A stretch of DNA of 64,000 bases from Mesorhizobium denitrificans (GTDB lineage: Bacteria; Pseudomonadota; Alphaproteobacteria; Rhizobiales; Rhizobiaceae): positions 62,001-126,000 of the forward strand of contig NZ_QURN01000014.1 in assembly GCF_003403035.1 (NCBI RefSeq), in the 5' to 3' direction. The translations under genes were made by a program, and so were the position numbers. Of this stretch, positions 18,843 through 27,895 are shown piece by piece. The notes beneath the pieces were generated by a model. That model did no database searches, was not told the DNA's origin, and was given only the letters and a program-made list of their open reading frames with translations. The stretch's first letter is position 1; every line of letters starts with the position of its first letter.

Positions 18843-20819
18843 TCAAAGATCAATGCGGTAGCGCGCAAAACCTCCTTCGCCTTCACCATCCGCCGCGATT
18901 TTTACCCCCTTTACCGAATCGAGAAAGTCCTTGGCTTTCGGACCCGTTTCAAAAACCGCGCTCGTTCCAGACATGGGCGCAAACGACCAGTTCGAATCAG
19001 CAGACGGATTAATCGTTCCCTGCTCTACAATATACCTTACTATAACATCGCGATTTGTATCGGGCGCCTCATAGATAATTTTGGAGGCGTTGATGCCCGG
19101 AAAATTGCCGCCTCCGCCGGCGCGGTAGTTGTTCGTGGCCACAACGAATTTCTGCGCAGCGTCAATCGGTTTTCCGTCGAAGCTCAAATCTACGATGCGG
19201 CTTGATCCGGAATTTATGAGATTGCCCTTTGGGTCATATTTGGGCGGTTGCGACAGGTCGATCTTGTAGGTAACGCCGTCGATGACATCGAAATTATAGG
19301 CTGGGAAATCCTTGTTTATGAGCGGTTGGTTGCTCTTTCCCGGCTCGATCTTGTTGAAAATGCCAGCAGACATTTCGAGCCATTCCTTGACCTCCGCTCC
19401 GGTGATTTCCACGGCGCGCACAGTGTTGGGATAAAGGTAAAGGTCCGCGACATTCTTGATCGCAATGTCGCCCGCTGGCACGTCCGTATAATAGTCTGGC
19501 CCGCCGCGCCCGCCCGACTTGAACGGCGCGGCAGCAGACAGAACCGGCAAATCCTTCCACTTGGACTCTTTCAGCAGATCCTTGATGTACCAGGTTTGCG
19601 CCTGGCTGACGATCTGCACAGAAGGATCATCCGCAACCAGCGCGAAATAGGAATAGAGCGGAGCCGAGGTTTTACCGACCGGCCTGCGGACATAGACGAG
19701 CGTCGCCTCATGATCCTCCTTTAGGGCACTCACAATACGCTCATCGTCAACCACAAGCGCCTTGTTCTTGCTCTCAACCCTCTCGTAGATCGGCCGCGCC
19801 TCTGAAGCCGCCGCGACGACCTTCCATTTGTTTCCATCTTTTTCCAGCAGCAGGTCGATCAGGCCCATATGCGAACCCCAAAAGCCGCCCATCACGGCGG
19901 GCTTGCCGCCAAGCGTGCCTTTTTCCGCATCGACACCGTCCAGCCCCACAAAATCCTTCGGGCCGGGGAAGACCAGATGCTGGTGGCCCGTGAAAATAGC
20001 ATCGATGCCGTCCACACCCGCGAGGAAGAACGAAGCGTTCTCCATCATGTCGGTTTGCTTGATGTCGATGCCTGAGTGGGAGAGCGCGATGATGATATCT
20101 GCGCCCTCTTCCTTGATCTGCGGAACCCACGCCTTGGCGGCCTGCACAATATCCCGCGTGACCACGTTTCCAATCAGGTTTTTGGCATCCCAGTTCATGA
20201 TTTGCGGCGGCACGAAGCCAATGATTCCGATCTTGACAGGCTGTTCCGCCCCGGCCCCGTCTTTGATCTTCTTTTCGAGGATCACATAGGGCTTGAGGTA
20301 CAATGTGTCCTGTCGCGGATCGGATGCTAGTTGCGTGCCGCGCACCAGATTTGCGCAAACAAAGGGGAAATTCGCGCCGGCAAGCACCTTATCCATAAAA
20401 GAAAGGCCGTAGTTGAATTCGTGGTTGCCGAGCGTTGAGCACTCGTAGCCGAGCAGGTTCATGCCCTTCATGACCGGATGGATATCACCGTCCTTCATGC
20501 CTCGCTCATAGGCGATGTAGTCGCCCATCGGGTTGCCCTGAAGCAGGTCGCCATTGTCCACCAGCATTGAGTTGGTGGCTTCGGCCCGAACATTGCCAAT
20601 CAATGTCGCGGTGCGCGACAGGCCCATCGTGTCATTGGGTTTATCGGCATAATAGTCATAAGGCAGCACGCTGACGTGAATGTCAGTCGTTTCCATTATG
20701 CGCAGATGCGCCTGATTTGCATTCGCCCGCGCCGAGAACGGATGCAGCATCACAAGGGCGCTGGCGGCGGAACCGGCGAGAAAAGTACGGCGGGAAACGG
20801 AAAAGTCGGGACGCGACAT
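18843..20819 (-). CDS. cpdB: 2',3'-cyclic-nucleotide phosphodiesterase / 3'-nucleotidase, periplasmic
   Basis: The 658-residue protein starts with a twin-arginine signal ([15 protein letters not shown]) and is cut after ARANA or so, placing it in the periplasm. The metallophosphatase domain follows: [43 protein letters not shown] and [11 protein letters not shown] give the dinuclear metal site. The second half is the 5'-nucleotidase C-terminal substrate domain. CpdB salvages phosphate and nucleosides from cyclic nucleotides and RNA breakdown. It lies 98 bp upstream of the dehydratase gene on the same strand, with no obvious terminator between. Confidence 0.92.
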   Translation of the reverse strand: MSRPDFSVSRRTFLAGSAASALVMLHPFSARANANQAHLRIMETTDIHVSVLPYDYYADKPNDTMGLSRTATLIGNVRAEATNSMLVDNGDLLQGNPMGDYIAYERGMKDGDIHPVMKGMNLLGYECSTLGNHEFNYGLSFMDKVLAGANFPFVCANLVRGTQLASDPRQDTLYLKPYVILEKKIKDGAGAEQPVKIGIIGFVPPQIMNWDAKNLIGNVVTRDIVQAAKAWVPQIKEEGADIIIALSHSGIDIKQTDMMENASFFLAGVDGIDAIFTGHQHLVFPGPKDFVGLDGVDAEKGTLGGKPAVMGGFWGSHMGLIDLLLEKDGNKWKVVAAASEARPIYERVESKNKALVVDDERIVSALKEDHEATLVYVRRPVGKTSAPLYSYFALVADDPSVQIVSQAQTWYIKDLLKESKWKDLPVLSAAAPFKSGGRGGPDYYTDVPAGDIAIKNVADLYLYPNTVRAVEITGAEVKEWLEMSAGIFNKIEPGKSNQPLINKDFPAYNFDVIDGVTYKIDLSQPPKYDPKGNLINSGSSRIVDLSFDGKPIDAAQKFVVATNNYRAGGGGNFPGINASKIIYEAPDTNRDVIVRYIVEQGTINPSADSNWSFAPMSGTSAVFETGPKAKDFLDSVKGVKIAADGEGEGGFARYRIDL

Positions 20820-20881
20820 GGGGGCAATCTCCTGTCTGGTCAGATGCCAAAACTGTCGACCCTAATTGTGTCCAAGTCCAG

Positions 20882-21352
20882 TCACGTCGTCTCGGGCTTC
20901 ATTCCAACCGTCGTGCGGTCGATAACCTCTCGCAAGGCAAAGGAAGAATTGATCTTCGTCACGTGCGGCATGGCTGAAAGCCATTCCTTGTGAATGCGCT
21001 CATAGTCCTGCAAATCCTTCACCGCGATGCGCAGGATATAGTCGTATTCGCCCGACATGAGGTGGCAGGACAGAACATTCGGACAGCGGCGGATAGCAGC
21101 CTCAAATTCGGCCAGCGATTTCTCGAACTGACCGGAAAGCGAAATGTGCACAATGGCTGTCGTACGATAACCCAGCGCAGCATTTGACAGACGCGCATGA
21201 TAGCCGCGGATCATCCCGCTCTTTTCGAGGATATCGAGGCGACGAGAGCAGGCCGATTGCGACAGCCCGACCTTCTCCGCCAGGGCCGCATTGGGCAACC
21301 GCCCATCAGCCTGCAGGGCCTCCAGAATGGCGATATCAAGCTTATCCAACAC
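20882..21352 (-). CDS. Lrp/AsnC-family regulator, probable ald regulator
   Basis: A 156-residue transcription factor with an N-terminal winged helix-turn-helix (LPNAALAEKVGLSQSACSRRLDILEKSGMIRGY) and a C-terminal RAM ligand-binding domain (GEYDYILRIAVKDLQDYERI). It is divergent from ald, with 155 bp between. In other bacteria the divergent Lrp-type AldR senses alanine or related amino acids and controls ald; the same role is likely here. Two dyads in the intergenic region are candidate operators. Confidence 0.88.
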   Translation of the reverse strand: MLDKLDIAILEALQADGRLPNAALAEKVGLSQSACSRRLDILEKSGMIRGYHARLSNAALGYRTTAIVHISLSGQFEKSLAEFEAAIRRCPNVLSCHLMSGEYDYILRIAVKDLQDYERIHKEWLSAMPHVTKINSSFALREVIDRTTVGMKPETT

Positions 21353-21402
21353 CGTTCATCGAACTTTCTTCGAAAAAGAACAATTTCAGCGCAAGAAATA
21401 AC

Positions 21403-21446
21403 GAATATTAGCTATTCTAGCAACCATCTTCGCAAAGACCTGCGAA
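21403..21446. promoter_or_regulatory. Candidate Lrp-type operator region before ald
   Basis: Two dyads lie in the regulator-ald intergenic region. GAATA-N5-TATTC at 21403-21417 is a 15-bp AT-rich palindrome of the size bound by Lrp-family proteins. TTCGCA-N6-TGCGAA at 21429-21446 is a perfect interrupted repeat. Their start points are 26 bp apart. Which is the true operator cannot be told from sequence. Confidence 0.45.
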
Positions 21447-21507
21447 ACGGATTGTGTTCTACTCAGTTGTCAGGGAGCACGGCAGTAAGCCGATAGAGGA
21501 GAACGCG

Positions 21508-22626
21508 ATGCGTGTAGGATGCCCGAAAGAAATCAAAAACCATGAATATCGCGTCGGTCTGACGCCCGGCGCAGTGCGCGAATATGTTGCGCATGGCCAT
21601 GAGGTGATCGTTCAGACCGGCGCAGGCGCAGGTATTGGCGCTGACGATAATGCGTACCGCGCAGCGGGCGCGACGATTGCAAAAACCGCGGAAGAAGTTT
21701 TCACCCGCGCAGACATGATCGTGAAGGTCAAGGAGCCCCAGCCGAACGAATGGGTCCAGCTTCGCGAGGGACAAATCCTCTATACCTATCTGCATCTGGC
21801 TCCCGATCCGGCGCAGACCAAGGGCCTGCTAGATTCCGGCGTTACAGCCGTTGCCTACGAAACCGTGACGGATGATCGCGGCGGCCTGCCGCTGCTCGCA
21901 CCAATGTCCGAAGTTGCGGGACGCCTGTCGATTCAGGCTGGCGCTACTGCGCTTCAGAAAGCAAATGGCGGACGCGGCGTGCTGCTCGGCGGCGTTCCGG
22001 GCGTTCTCCCCGGCAAGGTAACTGTTATCGGTGGCGGCGTCGTGGGCCTTCATGCTGCGAAAATGGCGGCTGGATTGGGCGCGGACGTGACAATTCTGGA
22101 CCGCTCCATTCCACGCTTGCGCCAGCTGGATGACATCTTCAACGGTCGCGTGCACACGCGCTACTCCACAGTTGAGGCGCTGGAAGAAGAATGCTTCTCC
22201 GCAGACATCGTTGTCGGCGCAGTTCTCATTCCCGGCGCAGCAGCACCAAAGCTGGTCAGCCGCGAAATGCTTTCCGGCATGAAGAAGGGTGCGGTTCTGG
22301 TAGACGTCGCCATAGACCAGGGTGGCTGCTTCGAAACCTCTCACGCTACCACCCATGCCGATCCGACCTATGAAGTCGACGGCATTATTCACTACTGCGT
22401 GGCGAATATGCCGGGTGCCGTGCCGGTCACCTCCGCTCACGCGCTCAACAACGCCACGCTGCACTATGGCTTGCAGCTTGCCGACAAGGGGATCAAGGCG
22501 ATCCTCGACGACCAGCATCTGCGCAATGGTCTGAACGTCCACAAAGGCCGCATAACCAACCGCGCTGTTGCAGAAGCTCTGGGCTACGAAATGGCTGAAC
22601 CAAAGACCGTTCTGGCAGCCGCCTGA
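21508..22626 (+). CDS. ald: Alanine dehydrogenase
   Basis: Reversibly deaminates L-alanine to pyruvate and ammonia with NAD. The 372-residue protein starts at ATG 21508 (MRVGCPKEIKNHEYRVGLTP), with AGAGGAG 7 bases upstream. The pyruvate-site lysine and histidine lie in VKVKEPQ and YTYLHLAPD, and the NAD fold is VIGGGVVGLHAAKMAAGLGA (about residue 170). A good terminator follows at 22653. Regulation by the divergent Lrp-type gene is likely. Confidence 0.96.
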   Translation: MRVGCPKEIKNHEYRVGLTPGAVREYVAHGHEVIVQTGAGAGIGADDNAYRAAGATIAKTAEEVFTRADMIVKVKEPQPNEWVQLREGQILYTYLHLAPDPAQTKGLLDSGVTAVAYETVTDDRGGLPLLAPMSEVAGRLSIQAGATALQKANGGRGVLLGGVPGVLPGKVTVIGGGVVGLHAAKMAAGLGADVTILDRSIPRLRQLDDIFNGRVHTRYSTVEALEEECFSADIVVGAVLIPGAAAPKLVSREMLSGMKKGAVLVDVAIDQGGCFETSHATTHADPTYEVDGIIHYCVANMPGAVPVTSAHALNNATLHYGLQLADKGIKAILDDQHLRNGLNVHKGRITNRAVAEALGYEMAEPKTVLAAA

Positions 22627-22652
22627 TAAAAGATTATCGCTGAAATGATTTG

Positions 22653-22680
22653 GCCCGCCTGTATGTCAGGTGGGCTTTTT
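22653..22680 (+). terminator. Rho-independent terminator of ald
   Basis: A 9-bp stem with one G-T pair (22653-22661 with 22667-22675), a TATGT loop, then TTTTT. It begins 26 bp after the ald stop. Confidence 0.9.
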
Positions 22681-22741
22681 CATGCGCGAAGAATTCTCTC
22701 TCGGACCATCTGAAAGAAAAGCACATTAGCGTTTGGAAAAT

Positions 22742-22815
22742 TGGAGCGGGTGAAGGGAATCGAACCCTCGTATTCAGCTTGGAAGGCTGCTGCTCTACCA
22801 TTGAGCTACACCCGC
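22742..22815 (-). tRNA. tRNA-Gly (anticodon TCC)
   Basis: On the minus strand the sequence begins GCGGGTGTAGCTCAATGGTA and ends with GGTTCGATTCCC, the acceptor CCCGC, a T discriminator and an encoded CCA. The acceptor stem pairs GCGGG with CCCGC, and the anticodon loop CTTCCAA gives TCC. 74 bases with CCA. It follows tRNA-Tyr by 19 bp and the two are probably one transcript. Confidence 0.97.
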
Positions 22816-22834
22816 GTGGCTTCCGGCGCGACAG

Positions 22835-22919
22835 TGGTGGAGGAGGTTGGATTTGAACCAACGTAGGCTAAGCCAACGGATTTACAGTCCGTCCCCTTTA
22901 ACCACTCGGGCACTCCTCC
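22835..22919 (-). tRNA. tRNA-Tyr (anticodon GTA)
   Basis: On the minus strand it begins GGAGGAGTGCCCGAGTGG, has the anticodon loop CTGTAAA (GTA), a long variable arm as expected for bacterial Tyr tRNA, GGTTCAAATCC in the T arm, and ends CCTCCTCC-A-CCA. 85 bases with encoded CCA. Confidence 0.97.
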
Positions 22920-23002
22920 ATACTGTCTACGGAGCCATGCGACGAGGCATATTCGCATCCGCGAACCGAAGCAAATGCTTGCTCAGTCACGATGCGAAGC
23001 GC

Positions 23003-23031
23003 CTTATGGCGACTGCGTATTGGTGTGTCAA
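23003..23031 (-). promoter_or_regulatory. Promoter of the tRNA-Tyr/tRNA-Gly unit
   Basis: On the minus strand TTGACA (23031-23026) and CATAAG (23008-23003) are separated by exactly 17 bases, a near-consensus housekeeping promoter. Transcription would start near 22996, about 75 bases before tRNA-Tyr. The remainder of the 237-bp gap up to rlmB shows nothing else I can name. Confidence 0.6.
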
Positions 23032-23156
23032 CCACGGTCGCAATTATTCACGACCTATTTTGAGCAAATAGCGATATTCGCCTGCCCGCGCAGGATCGAT
23101 GTAGCCATTTTGCCGGAAACTGCTAAGGCGTTGCGCAGATCAGGGAAACGATTGGC

Positions 23157-24005
23157 ATGAGCGACGACAAAAAGGCTGGAACACCCAAGGACAGCCACTA
23201 TGCGCGTTTGCGGCGTGAGCACCGGGCCAAAACAACCGGAAATCAGCCGCAACGTTCTCGCCCCGCAACGCCTGCCGGACCTGTGCCAAAAGGTGTTGTG
23301 CAGATTTACGGCCTGCATTCCGTGCGCGAGGCAATTGCCAATCCCAAACGGCGAATCGACCATATGATGGTCACGCGCAATGCGGTGGAACGCCTCGGCA
23401 TTACGGACGTGGACGCCCTGCCCTTCGACGTCAAAATGGTCGAGCCGCGCGAGATCGACCGCATCACCGGCAGCGATGCGGTACATCAGGGAGTATTGAT
23501 CGAAGCCAAACCACTGCAACCAAAGCGGCTCGATGAGCTTGGCGATTCACCGCTGCTGCTAGTACTGGATCAGGTGACGGACCCGCACAATGTCGGGGCA
23601 ATCATGCGCTCGGCAGTCGCGTTCGGCGCGGGCGCATTGATCACCACAGCGCGACATAGCCCGCAGGAAAGCGGCGTGCTGGCAAAAGCAGCCTCAGGCG
23701 CGCTGGAACACATCGACCACATCGAGGTTCGCAATCTCGCCGAAGCGCTCGAAACGCTGCACGAGGCAGGTTTCCAAACGATTGGTCTGGATTCCGATGG
23801 ACCGGCAGAGCTGGAAAAGACCTTCGCGGGTGGAAAAATCGCACTCGTGTTGGGAGCGGAAGGCAAAGGCTTGCGGCAGAAAACACGCGAGACAGTGTCA
23901 ACGCTCGCACGGCTCGATATGCCCGGAGCGATACGGTCGCTGAATGTCTCCAACGCTGCCGCCGTCGCGCTATACGCGGCGCAACGGCATCTGGGTTCTG
24001 TATAG
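23157..24005 (+). CDS. rlmB: 23S rRNA (guanosine-2'-O-)-methyltransferase RlmB
   Basis: Methylates G2251 of 23S rRNA in the P-loop region. The 282-residue protein has a variable basic N-terminus (residues 1-45), a substrate-binding domain with VQIYGLHSVREAIANPKR, and the SPOUT domain with its three motifs LLVLDQVTDPHNVGAIMRSA, IALVLGAEGKGLRQKT and IRSLNVSNAAAVALYA. Start ATG at 23157. It diverges from the tRNA pair and is followed by repeat copy B. Confidence 0.94.
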   Translation: MSDDKKAGTPKDSHYARLRREHRAKTTGNQPQRSRPATPAGPVPKGVVQIYGLHSVREAIANPKRRIDHMMVTRNAVERLGITDVDALPFDVKMVEPREIDRITGSDAVHQGVLIEAKPLQPKRLDELGDSPLLLVLDQVTDPHNVGAIMRSAVAFGAGALITTARHSPQESGVLAKAASGALEHIDHIEVRNLAEALETLHEAGFQTIGLDSDGPAELEKTFAGGKIALVLGAEGKGLRQKTRETVSTLARLDMPGAIRSLNVSNAAAVALYAAQRHLGSV

Positions 24006-24018
24006 CTCGCGCCACCCC

Positions 24019-24175
24019 CGATCCGCCTGCCGCTACCTTCTCCCCGTAAACGAGGCGAAGGACGATGGCAGAGAGGTCGAAGTCCTCTTGCGACGTTCTG
24101 AGATTGAAATCAAAGCGGATCAGTGCTTCCTTCGCGCCGTTTACGGGGAGAAGGCGCCGGCAGGCGGATGAGGTG
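24019..24175. repeat. Palindromic intergenic repeat, copy B
   Basis: A roughly 155-bp element between rlmB and glxR. A perfect 17-bp inverted repeat joins 24036-24052 (CCTTCTCCCCGTAAACG) and 24138-24154. Further out, ATCCGCCTGCC at 24021-24031 pairs with GGCAGGCGGAT at 24159-24169, so the whole unit can form a long hairpin. It shares arms with copy A at 13856 and with the remnant at 37278. It fills most of the 203-bp gap. Confidence 0.8.
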
Positions 24176-24208
24176 CAATGCAACGCTGACACTAGTCACG
24201 GAATCCGT

Positions 24209-25096
24209 TTAAGCGACTGCGTGCCCCGCCATTAGTTCCAGCGCCTTCACCAGCCCTGAATGATCATCCTTGCCGCCGCCATTGGCTGCGCAGGCGTTAA
24301 AAAGCTGCTGCGTGGTGGACGTGTTCGGCAGCGCGATGCCAAGCGCGCGCGCACCATCCAATGCGAGGTTCAAGTCCTTCCGATGGAGGTCGATGCGGAA
24401 ACCCGGATCGAATGTCCGTTTGATCATGCGTTCGCCATGCACTTCCAGAATGCGCGAGGTCGCTAGCCCACCCATCAGCGCTTGCCGCACCTTCGCAGGA
24501 TCGGCTCCTGCTTTCGACGCGAAGACCAGCGCTTCCGCGACTGCCTCAATGGTGAGTGCGACGACGATCTGATTGGCAACCTTGGCGGTTTGTCCCGATC
24601 CGACCGGCCCGACGAGAGTAATGTTCTTGCCCATCTTTTCCAGAACCTGACGCGCGCGCTCGAAAACCTCCGGCTTGCCGCCGCACATTATCGACAGGCT
24701 CGCGGCCTTGGCTCCAACCTCTCCGCCCGAAACAGGCGCGTCGAGATAATCAGCGCCGAGCGCTTCGATCTTTGCCGCAAACTCCTTGGTTTCGATGGGC
24801 GAAATCGAACTCATGTCGATGACGAGCTTGCCCGCTGATAAACCAGCCGCAAGGCTATCTTCGCCGCCGAAAAGCACGTCCGCCACATCCGGCGTATCCG
24901 GCACGATTGTGATGATGATATCCGCCGCCTGCGCGACCGCCTTGTTGCCCGCGACCGCTTTCAGCCCCTTGGCCACAAGATCAGCGCGCGGCGCGCCTCG
25001 ATGGTTTGAGGTGACGACACTGTAGCCAGCATCCAGCAAATGCCCGGCCATCGGGCCGCCCATAATGCCCAGACCAATAAAGCCGATCGTTTCCAT
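24209..25096 (-). CDS. glxR: Tartronate semialdehyde reductase
   Basis: Reduces tartronate semialdehyde to D-glycerate. The 295-residue protein is a beta-hydroxyacid dehydrogenase: GFIGLGIMGGPMAGHLL at the N-terminus for NAD(P), DAPVSGGEVGA in the substrate region, and GSGQTAKVANQ with the catalytic lysine. Start ATG 25096 follows GGGGGAATT. It is the last gene of gcl-hyi-glxR, 8 bp after hyi. No glycerate kinase gene follows in the window. Confidence 0.92.
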   Translation of the reverse strand: METIGFIGLGIMGGPMAGHLLDAGYSVVTSNHRGAPRADLVAKGLKAVAGNKAVAQAADIIITIVPDTPDVADVLFGGEDSLAAGLSAGKLVIDMSSISPIETKEFAAKIEALGADYLDAPVSGGEVGAKAASLSIMCGGKPEVFERARQVLEKMGKNITLVGPVGSGQTAKVANQIVVALTIEAVAEALVFASKAGADPAKVRQALMGGLATSRILEVHGERMIKRTFDPGFRIDLHRKDLNLALDGARALGIALPNTSTTQQLFNACAANGGGKDDHSGLVKALELMAGHAVA

Positions 25097-25104
25097 AATT
25101 CCCC

Positions 25105-25896
25105 CTACGCCGCAGCCTTGCGCGACAAATCCTTGAACCAGCCGAGCCCTTCCACCGTGCCGGCGCGGGGTTTGTATTCCGCACCGACCCAACCGGCATA
25201 CCCGATGCGGTCAAGATGATCGTAGAGGAACGGATAGTTGATTTCGCCCGTGCCGGGTTCGTGACGTCCGGGATTATCGGCCAACTGGATATGCGCGATG
25301 CGCGGCAAGTGCTTTTCGATGGAACGCGCCAGATCGCCCTCCATTATCTGCATGTGGTAGATATCGTATTGCAGGTAGAGATTATCCGAACCGACACGCT
25401 CCATAAGGGCCAGCGCCTGACGGCTGGTGTTAAGAAAAAAGTCCGGAATATCGATTGTGTTGATCGGCTCGATCAGAAGGCGAATGCCAGCTTGCTTGAG
25501 CTTCGCAGCCGCAAACTTCAAGTTCTCAACAAAGACATTTTCGAGCACGGCAGCATCGACGCCTTGCGGTGCAATTCCGGCAAGGCAATTCACCTGCGGA
25601 CAGTCCAACGCCTTGGCGTAAGTGATCGCCGTATCGACGCCCTTGCGGAATTCGTCGATGCGATCCGGCAGCACGGCGATGCCGCGCTCGCCTTTTGCCC
25701 AATCGCCCGGCGGCAGGTTAAACAGCACCTGCGCCAAGCCGTTGCGCTTCAGCCGTTCGGCCACAGCCTCCGGCGCATGGTCGTAGGGCCCGACATATTC
25801 GACGCCCTTGAAGCCAGCCTTCGCCGCCGCATCGAAGCGGTCTAGAAACTCATGCTCACCAAAAAGCATGGAAAGATTTGCCGAAAATCTTGGCAT
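25105..25896 (-). CDS. hyi: Hydroxypyruvate isomerase
   Basis: Interconverts hydroxypyruvate and tartronate semialdehyde. The 263-residue protein is a TIM barrel of the xylose isomerase-like class: MPRFSANLSMLFGEHEFLDRF at the start, LLIEPINTIDIPDFFLN with the metal Glu, YDIYHMQIMEGD and GAEYKPRAGTVEGLGW. It sits between gcl (14 bp upstream) and glxR (8 bp downstream) in one operon. Confidence 0.94.
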   Translation of the reverse strand: MPRFSANLSMLFGEHEFLDRFDAAAKAGFKGVEYVGPYDHAPEAVAERLKRNGLAQVLFNLPPGDWAKGERGIAVLPDRIDEFRKGVDTAITYAKALDCPQVNCLAGIAPQGVDAAVLENVFVENLKFAAAKLKQAGIRLLIEPINTIDIPDFFLNTSRQALALMERVGSDNLYLQYDIYHMQIMEGDLARSIEKHLPRIAHIQLADNPGRHEPGTGEINYPFLYDHLDRIGYAGWVGAEYKPRAGTVEGLGWFKDLSRKAAA

Positions 25897-25910
25897 GAAA
25901 TTACTCCTGC

Positions 25911-27692
25911 TTAGTCGAGCATCATGATGGCGGTCGGCGCATCTTCATTACGCTCGGCCAACTCTTCGAACTCGATGATATTGTCGATTTCAGTGCCCAT
26001 CGAAATGTTGGTCACGCGCTCAAGGATGAATTCGAGCACGACCGGAACCTGATGCTCCTTCACGAGCCGCCTGGCTTCTTCAAACGCGGACTGGAACTCT
26101 TCCGGCTTGCGCACGCGCAACGCCTTGCAGCCCATTGCCTCCGCGACTGCAACGTGATCGACGCCATAGCCAGCTTCTGCGCCCTCGCCCACGTTGATGT
26201 TTTCAAAGGCGAGATCAACCTGAAAATCCATGTTGAACCCGCGCTGCGACTGACGGATCAGACCGAGATAAGCGTTGTTCACGAGCACATGGATATATGG
26301 CAGCTTGTGCTGCGCACCGACGGCAAGTTCCTCGATCATAAACTGAAAATCATAGTCACCGGACAGCGCGACGATCTCGGCTTCAGGCCGTGCAGCGCGA
26401 ACGCCAAGTGCTGCAGGAAGCGTCCATCCGAGCGGTCCCGCCTGCCCGCAATTGATCCAGTTGCGCGCCTTATAAACATGGAGGAACTGCGCCCCGGCAA
26501 TCTGGCTAAGGCCGATGGTCGTGACATAGGTCGTGTCGCGCCCGAACGCCTTGTTCATTTCCTCGTAGACGCGCTGCGGCTTAAGCGGAACGTTCTCAAA
26601 ATGCGTCTTGCGCTTGAGTGCCTTCTTGCGCTGTTGGCATTCGCCAACCCAATCCCGCCAGGCGCGAAGCTTGCCTGATGAGCGCCATTCAGTTGCGACG
26701 TCGAGCAGCATTTTCAAGGCCGCACCAGCATCGGAAACGACACCCAGATCCGGAGCGAACACGCGCCCGATCTGCGTCGGCTCAATGTCGATGTGAACGA
26801 ACTTCCGGCCTTGCGTATATGTTTCGACAGAGCCGGTGTGCCGGTTTGCCCAGCGATTGCCGATGCCAAGAACGAAGTCCGAGGCCAGCATGTTGGCGTT
26901 TCCATAGCGCTGCGAGGTTTGCAGGCCGCACATGCCAGCCATCAACGGGTGGTCGTCGGGAATCGTACCCCAGCCCATGAGCGTTGGAATGACCGGCACA
27001 CCAACGATCTCGGCAAATTCGGTCAAAAGATCCTGCGCATCCGCATTGATGATGCCGCCGCCAGCGACGATGAGCGGCCGCTCCGACTCGTTTAGAAGTG
27101 TAAGAACCTTTTCCGCCTGCGCTCGGCTCATGGCTGGTTTCGCCAGCGGCATGGGCTCGTATGCGTCGATGTCGAACTCGATTTCCGCCATCTGCACGTC
27201 TATTGGCATGTCGATCAGAACCGGCCCCGGCCTGCCTGAACGCATGAGATAAAACGCCTTCTGGAACGCCATCGGCACCAGATATGGCTCCATGACCGTG
27301 ACAGCCCATTTCGTGACGGGGGCGGCAATCGCCGCGATGTCCACCGCCTGAAAATCTTCCTTGTTGAGCCGGGCGCGCGGCGCCTGCCCTGTAACGCAGA
27401 GAATCGGTATCGAGTCTGCCGAAGCGGAATAAAGGCCGGTTATCATATCCGTGCCTGCCGGACCGGATGTGCCAATGCACAGGCCGATATTGCCCGCCGC
27501 AGCGCGCGTATATCCCTCAGCCATATGCGAAGCACCCTCAACATGACGGGCGAGGACATGGCGGATGGAACCGCGCGCCTTGAGCGCGGAATAAAATGGG
27601 TTGATCGCCGCGCCTGGTACGCCGAAAGCGCAATTCACGCCTTCTTTTTCCAAAACCAGAACGGCTGCATCGACTGCCCGCATACGTGCCAT
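25911..27692 (-). CDS. gcl: Glyoxylate carboligase
   Basis: Joins two glyoxylates to tartronate semialdehyde and CO2, using ThDP and FAD. The 593-residue protein starts at ATG 27692 ([18 protein letters not shown]), with GGAGGAGG upstream. It has three domains: Pyr ([12 protein letters not shown], with Val in place of the usual catalytic Glu near residue 50, a known feature of this enzyme), FAD, and ThDP ([19 protein letters not shown]). First gene of the operon; allows growth on glycolate, glyoxylate or purine breakdown products. Confidence 0.95.
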   Translation of the reverse strand: MARMRAVDAAVLVLEKEGVNCAFGVPGAAINPFYSALKARGSIRHVLARHVEGASHMAEGYTRAAAGNIGLCIGTSGPAGTDMITGLYSASADSIPILCVTGQAPRARLNKEDFQAVDIAAIAAPVTKWAVTVMEPYLVPMAFQKAFYLMRSGRPGPVLIDMPIDVQMAEIEFDIDAYEPMPLAKPAMSRAQAEKVLTLLNESERPLIVAGGGIINADAQDLLTEFAEIVGVPVIPTLMGWGTIPDDHPLMAGMCGLQTSQRYGNANMLASDFVLGIGNRWANRHTGSVETYTQGRKFVHIDIEPTQIGRVFAPDLGVVSDAGAALKMLLDVATEWRSSGKLRAWRDWVGECQQRKKALKRKTHFENVPLKPQRVYEEMNKAFGRDTTYVTTIGLSQIAGAQFLHVYKARNWINCGQAGPLGWTLPAALGVRAARPEAEIVALSGDYDFQFMIEELAVGAQHKLPYIHVLVNNAYLGLIRQSQRGFNMDFQVDLAFENINVGEGAEAGYGVDHVAVAEAMGCKALRVRKPEEFQSAFEEARRLVKEHQVPVVLEFILERVTNISMGTEIDNIIEFEELAERNEDAPTAIMMLD

Positions 27693-27895
27693 GACTTCCT
27701 CCTCCGGCGCAATTTGGGGATCGTTGAAAGCCTCTCGCAATGTGATCATCACGACAATCAGGGCAAATGCTGTTTCATTTTCAAGAAATTCTTGGCAATC
27801 GAAGCGCCCTGCGCATGACCTATTTGTGTAGTTTGGGGTTGCGGCAACGGCGCTTTCTTGCTCTTTCGTTGCGCGGAAGGTGTGGAGGGAAAATC

